A DNA stretch of 23,469 nt from a virus: positions 1-23,469 of IMG/VR virus record IMGVR_UViG_3300036832_001445; one strand, written 5' to 3'. The notes below the pieces were generated by a model. That model did not search any database, was not told where the DNA came from, and saw nothing but the letters and a program-made list of their open reading frames with translations. Shown here one piece after another: positions 22,115-23,469 of this stretch. Made by a program: the position numbers and the translations under genes. The first letter of the stretch is position 1. Every line of letters starts with the position of its first letter.

Positions 22115-22854
22115 GAGAACAACCCCACGCGCGCGAGCGGAATCACCCGCGGCGTTGGATACTCCCGCACGATCTGTCCATCGAGGGTGATGCCCATCTC
22201 GGTGCGCGGCGCCGCGGACTGCTTGAAGAAAAACGCGGTCCTGGCGCGCGTGGCCTTGGCCCGCAGCTCGCGCACCCACGCGTGATCCATCGGCCGGAAG
22301 TCCGGCCCCGATTCGCCACCGACGATCAGCCAATCGATTTTCCGCAGGTTCAAGGACGGCATCGGGCCGAGCACCGGCTCCGCGGAGATGAACCGCACCG
22401 CGGCGGGAATCGCGCGCAACGTGTCGGCGCGGTAGGTGTGCCGGTCGTTCTCGATGCTCACCCCGAGCCAGACGTTCGGATAGCCGCGGCCCCAATCCGG
22501 CGGCAGATGCGCGACGATGCGATCATCGCGCTTCGTGAGGATCTGGAAGTGCAGATGCGGACACGCGCGGATGACGGCCCACGCTTCAGCCCGCCACGGA
22601 TCGGCGTCTTCGTGAAACCAATCCGACCACGAGCAGGTGAAGACGCGCGCGGTGCGGCCCGCGGCCGCGGCCTCACGCTCCCACTTGAGCGGTTGCCCCC
22701 ACGTTTTCGTGCGCGTCACGACCGAGGGATCTTGGCCGTAGCGTTCCTGAGCCGTGAACATGTAGCAGTGCGCGCAGCCAGGAGAGATTTTCGAGCAGCC
22801 GCGCCACGGGTTCCAGGTGTGTTCGGTCCACGCGATGATGGTTTCGTTGCTCAC
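22111..22854 (-). CDS. DUF5131 / phage Gp37-Gp68 family radical-SAM-like protein
   Basis: 247 residues from a GTG that is the first start after an in-frame stop. The family opening TEHTWNPWRGCSKISPGCAHCY holds C20, C27 and C30 (CX6CX2C), a cluster motif like that of radical-SAM enzymes. Further family blocks: HFQILTKRDDRI, PNVWLGVSIEND, RFISAEPVLGPM, DWLIVGGESGPDFRPM, and FFFKQSAAP. The biochemical role in phages is not settled; an iron-sulfur enzyme acting on nucleic acid or nucleotide is plausible. It lies in the operon just upstream of the packaging genes rather than in an early-gene cluster. Confidence 0.9.
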   Translation of the reverse strand: MSNETIIAWTEHTWNPWRGCSKISPGCAHCYMFTAQERYGQDPSVVTRTKTWGQPLKWEREAAAAGRTARVFTCSWSDWFHEDADPWRAEAWAVIRACPHLHFQILTKRDDRIVAHLPPDWGRGYPNVWLGVSIENDRHTYRADTLRAIPAAVRFISAEPVLGPMPSLNLRKIDWLIVGGESGPDFRPMDHAWVRELRAKATRARTAFFFKQSAAPRTEMGITLDGQIVREYPTPRVIPLARVGLFS

Positions 22855-22869
22855 GAGGTCACCCGCATG

Positions 22870-23130
22870 TTACTGCTCCGCCTTTTTTTTGCGGAACTGT
22901 TCTCGCCGCGTCTGCCAGCGCCAGCCGTGCGCGCCGCAGGATTCATCGAGGGCGCGATCTTGATGCCCGCCGATCACAGGTTCGCCGCAATGCGTGCAGA
23001 CTCGCCGCGGGCGTCCCGCCTTTTGGGCGTTCTGCTTTCGCGCGCGTCGTTGCTTCGGCGTGTTCGCGAGCCCGCCGAGTCGCCCGAGGGCGGCGGCGGG
23101 ATTTTCTGGTACCAGAGTTTTTTTAGGCAT
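22870..23130 (-). CDS. Small basic protein with CxxC zinc-knuckle motif
   Basis: 86 residues, first gene of the operon. The Ala/Arg/Lys-rich N-terminal part (LGRLGGLANTPKQRRARKQN) precedes a metal-site-like CTHCGEPVIGGHQD...ESCGAHGW: CxxC, then H, C and H. It ends with basic RKKKAEQ. It may bind nucleic acid. It is not an HNH enzyme, as no such catalytic motif is present. A promoter-like patch lies right before it. Confidence 0.65.
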   Translation of the reverse strand: MPKKTLVPENPAAALGRLGGLANTPKQRRARKQNAQKAGRPRRVCTHCGEPVIGGHQDRALDESCGAHGWRWQTRREQFRKKKAEQ

Positions 23131-23143
23131 AGTTAGCGCTTTG

Positions 23144-23152
23144 ATTGTAGCA
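23144..23152 (-). promoter_or_regulatory. Extended -10 promoter candidate for the virion operon
   Basis: On the minus strand, TGCTACAAT (extended -10 plus TACAAT) sits 13 bases before the first operon ATG, with an AT-rich stretch just upstream in otherwise GC-rich DNA. No TTGACA-like -35 is seen at 17 bases, which is compatible with an extended -10. An AGCGCT palindrome follows at about 23134-23140 and could be an operator. The leader would be very short. Confidence 0.45.
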
Positions 23153-23160
23153 GGATAAAA

Positions 23161-23330
23161 ACGCGCGGCGGCGGTTGTTGCAGAGCGGCGGCGGTCGCGC
23201 GCGGCGGCGGCGGGCGGTCGCGAGAGCGGCGGGCGGCGGGCGGCGGCGGTTGCCTGGGAGAGCGGCGGGCGGCGGGCTGGGAGGGCTGGAGGGCGGCGGC
23301 GGGCGGGCTGGGAGGGCGGGAGGGCGGGAG
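23161..23330 (+). repeat. G-rich low-complexity block with potential G-quadruplex
   Basis: No gene fits here. The plus strand is strongly G-rich with internal direct repeats: a 20-base repeat at 23222-23241 and 23258-23277, and a 15-base one at 23272-23286 and 23303-23317. Seven GGG tracts with loops of 1-2 bases run from 23301 to 23328, fulfilling the G3+N1-7 quadruplex rule. The strand bias is in the non-coding (plus) strand; RNA of the minus-strand genes would be C-rich here. Possible roles: packaging or replication signal, transcription barrier; none shown. Confidence 0.75.
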
Positions 23331-23332
23331 AG

Positions 23333-23360
23333 CGGGCGCCCGCTTGGCGGCGGGCGCCCG
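23333..23360 (-). terminator. Perfect 10-bp hairpin downstream of the truncated gene
   Basis: CGGGCGCCCG occurs at 23333-23342 and again at 23351-23360. Because it is its own reverse complement, the copies form a perfect 10-bp stem around an 8-base loop. It lies 8 bases after the TAA of the truncated minus-strand gene, where an intrinsic terminator would sit. No U-run follows, but the very GC-rich stem plus C-rich tract could still end transcription. Confidence 0.55.
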
Positions 23361-23368
23361 AGGCGGGC

Positions 23369-23467
23369 TTACGATGCCTTGCGGCGGGCGGCGGGCTTGG
23401 CGGCGGGCTTGGCGGGCGCGGGCTTGGCGGTCGCCTTGGCGGCGGGCTTGGCGGGCGCGGCGGGCGC
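23369..23467 (-). CDS. C-terminal tail of a Lys/Ala/Pro-rich (histone-like) protein, partial
   Basis: Read from the window edge, 32 codons run in one frame to TAA: APAAPAKPAAKATAKPAP, then AKPAAKPAARRKAS. Such Ala-Lys-Pro tails occur on histone H1-like or HU-type DNA-binding proteins and on AlgP-like proteins. Only the tail is seen, so the folded domain, if any, is outside. It could belong to the phage or, if this is a prophage edge, the host. Its hairpin (23333-23360) probably ends its transcript. Confidence 0.6.
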   Translation of the reverse strand, partial: APAAPAKPAAKATAKPAPAKPAAKPAARRKAS

Positions 23468-23469
23468 GG

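Noticed and set aside
22870-23130. HNH endonuclease reading for the first operon gene
   Set aside because: The Cys/His spacing lacks the HNH catalytic His-Asn-His arrangement, and the protein is too small and basic.
23161-23330. CRISPR-like or satellite array in the G-rich block
   Set aside because: The repeats are irregular and overlapping, without constant repeats and unique spacers.
1-23469. Prophage attachment sites or integrase
   Set aside because: No integrase gene, tRNA gene or matching terminal repeats were seen, so integration cannot be claimed.

Overview
The window is about 23.5 kb of a GC-rich tailed-phage or prophage genome (Caudoviricetes). It has an HK97-type capsid and, by gene content, a long non-contractile (siphovirus-like) tail: tape measure, tube, tail-assembly chaperone pair and hub are present, but no sheath or contractile baseplate gene is seen. 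Both edges cut through sequence that seems to continue. Nothing fixes the host. The high GC, strong AAGGAG-type ribosome sites and one small lipoprotein candidate fit a GC-rich, possibly Gram-negative bacterium, but that is a guess. No integrase, tRNA, rRNA, CRISPR array or insertion sequence was seen, so lysogeny cannot be judged.

Layout. Positions 1-2339 (plus strand) hold a cluster of small early-type genes: a Cro/CI-like helix-turn-helix protein, several hypothetical proteins, a DUF3846-like protein and two tiny proteins, mostly coupled through overlapping stop/start codons. This cluster converges on the minus-strand structural operon, with only 9 bases between the facing stop codons and no visible terminator.

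Positions 23130 down to 2349 (minus strand) form one nearly gapless virion operon. In transcription order it contains: four accessory genes (a Cys-cluster small protein, a DUF5131/Gp37-Gp68 radical-SAM-like protein, two small unknowns); terminase small and large subunits; a ribbon-helix-helix protein with an AT-hook-like motif; a small beta-rich protein; portal; S49 prohead protease; major capsid protein with N-terminal delta domain; a head decoration candidate; a small Cys protein; the head-tail connector set (gp6-like adaptor, closure protein, gp10-like, tail terminator); tail tube; a small beta protein; the tail-assembly chaperone with a canonical A_AAA_AAC -1 frameshift site; tape measure; a large modular tail hub; a tail fibre with an S74 self-cleaving chaperone; several small virion-associated genes; a TIM-barrel-like virion protein; and at the end a lipoprotein and a two-helix membrane protein that may belong to a lysis module. 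No endolysin was recognised.

Positions 23131-23368 lie between the end of a truncated Lys/Ala/Pro-rich gene and this operon. They hold an AT-rich promoter-like patch, a strongly G-biased low-complexity block with seven closely spaced GGG tracts, and a perfect 10-bp stem hairpin.

Most notable points: the frameshifted chaperone product, whose 52-residue extension lies hidden in a second frame; a tail hub whose two conserved ends are separated by about 700 residues of two different repeat families; the G-quadruplex-like block ahead of the packaging genes; the DUF5131 enzyme inside the packaging operon; two adjacent genes sharing almost the same first 18 bases; and a dual-frame overlap in the first gene. 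The window reads mainly as a typical siphovirus structural module with unusual accessory genes. A wholly new system cannot be shown from sequence alone.
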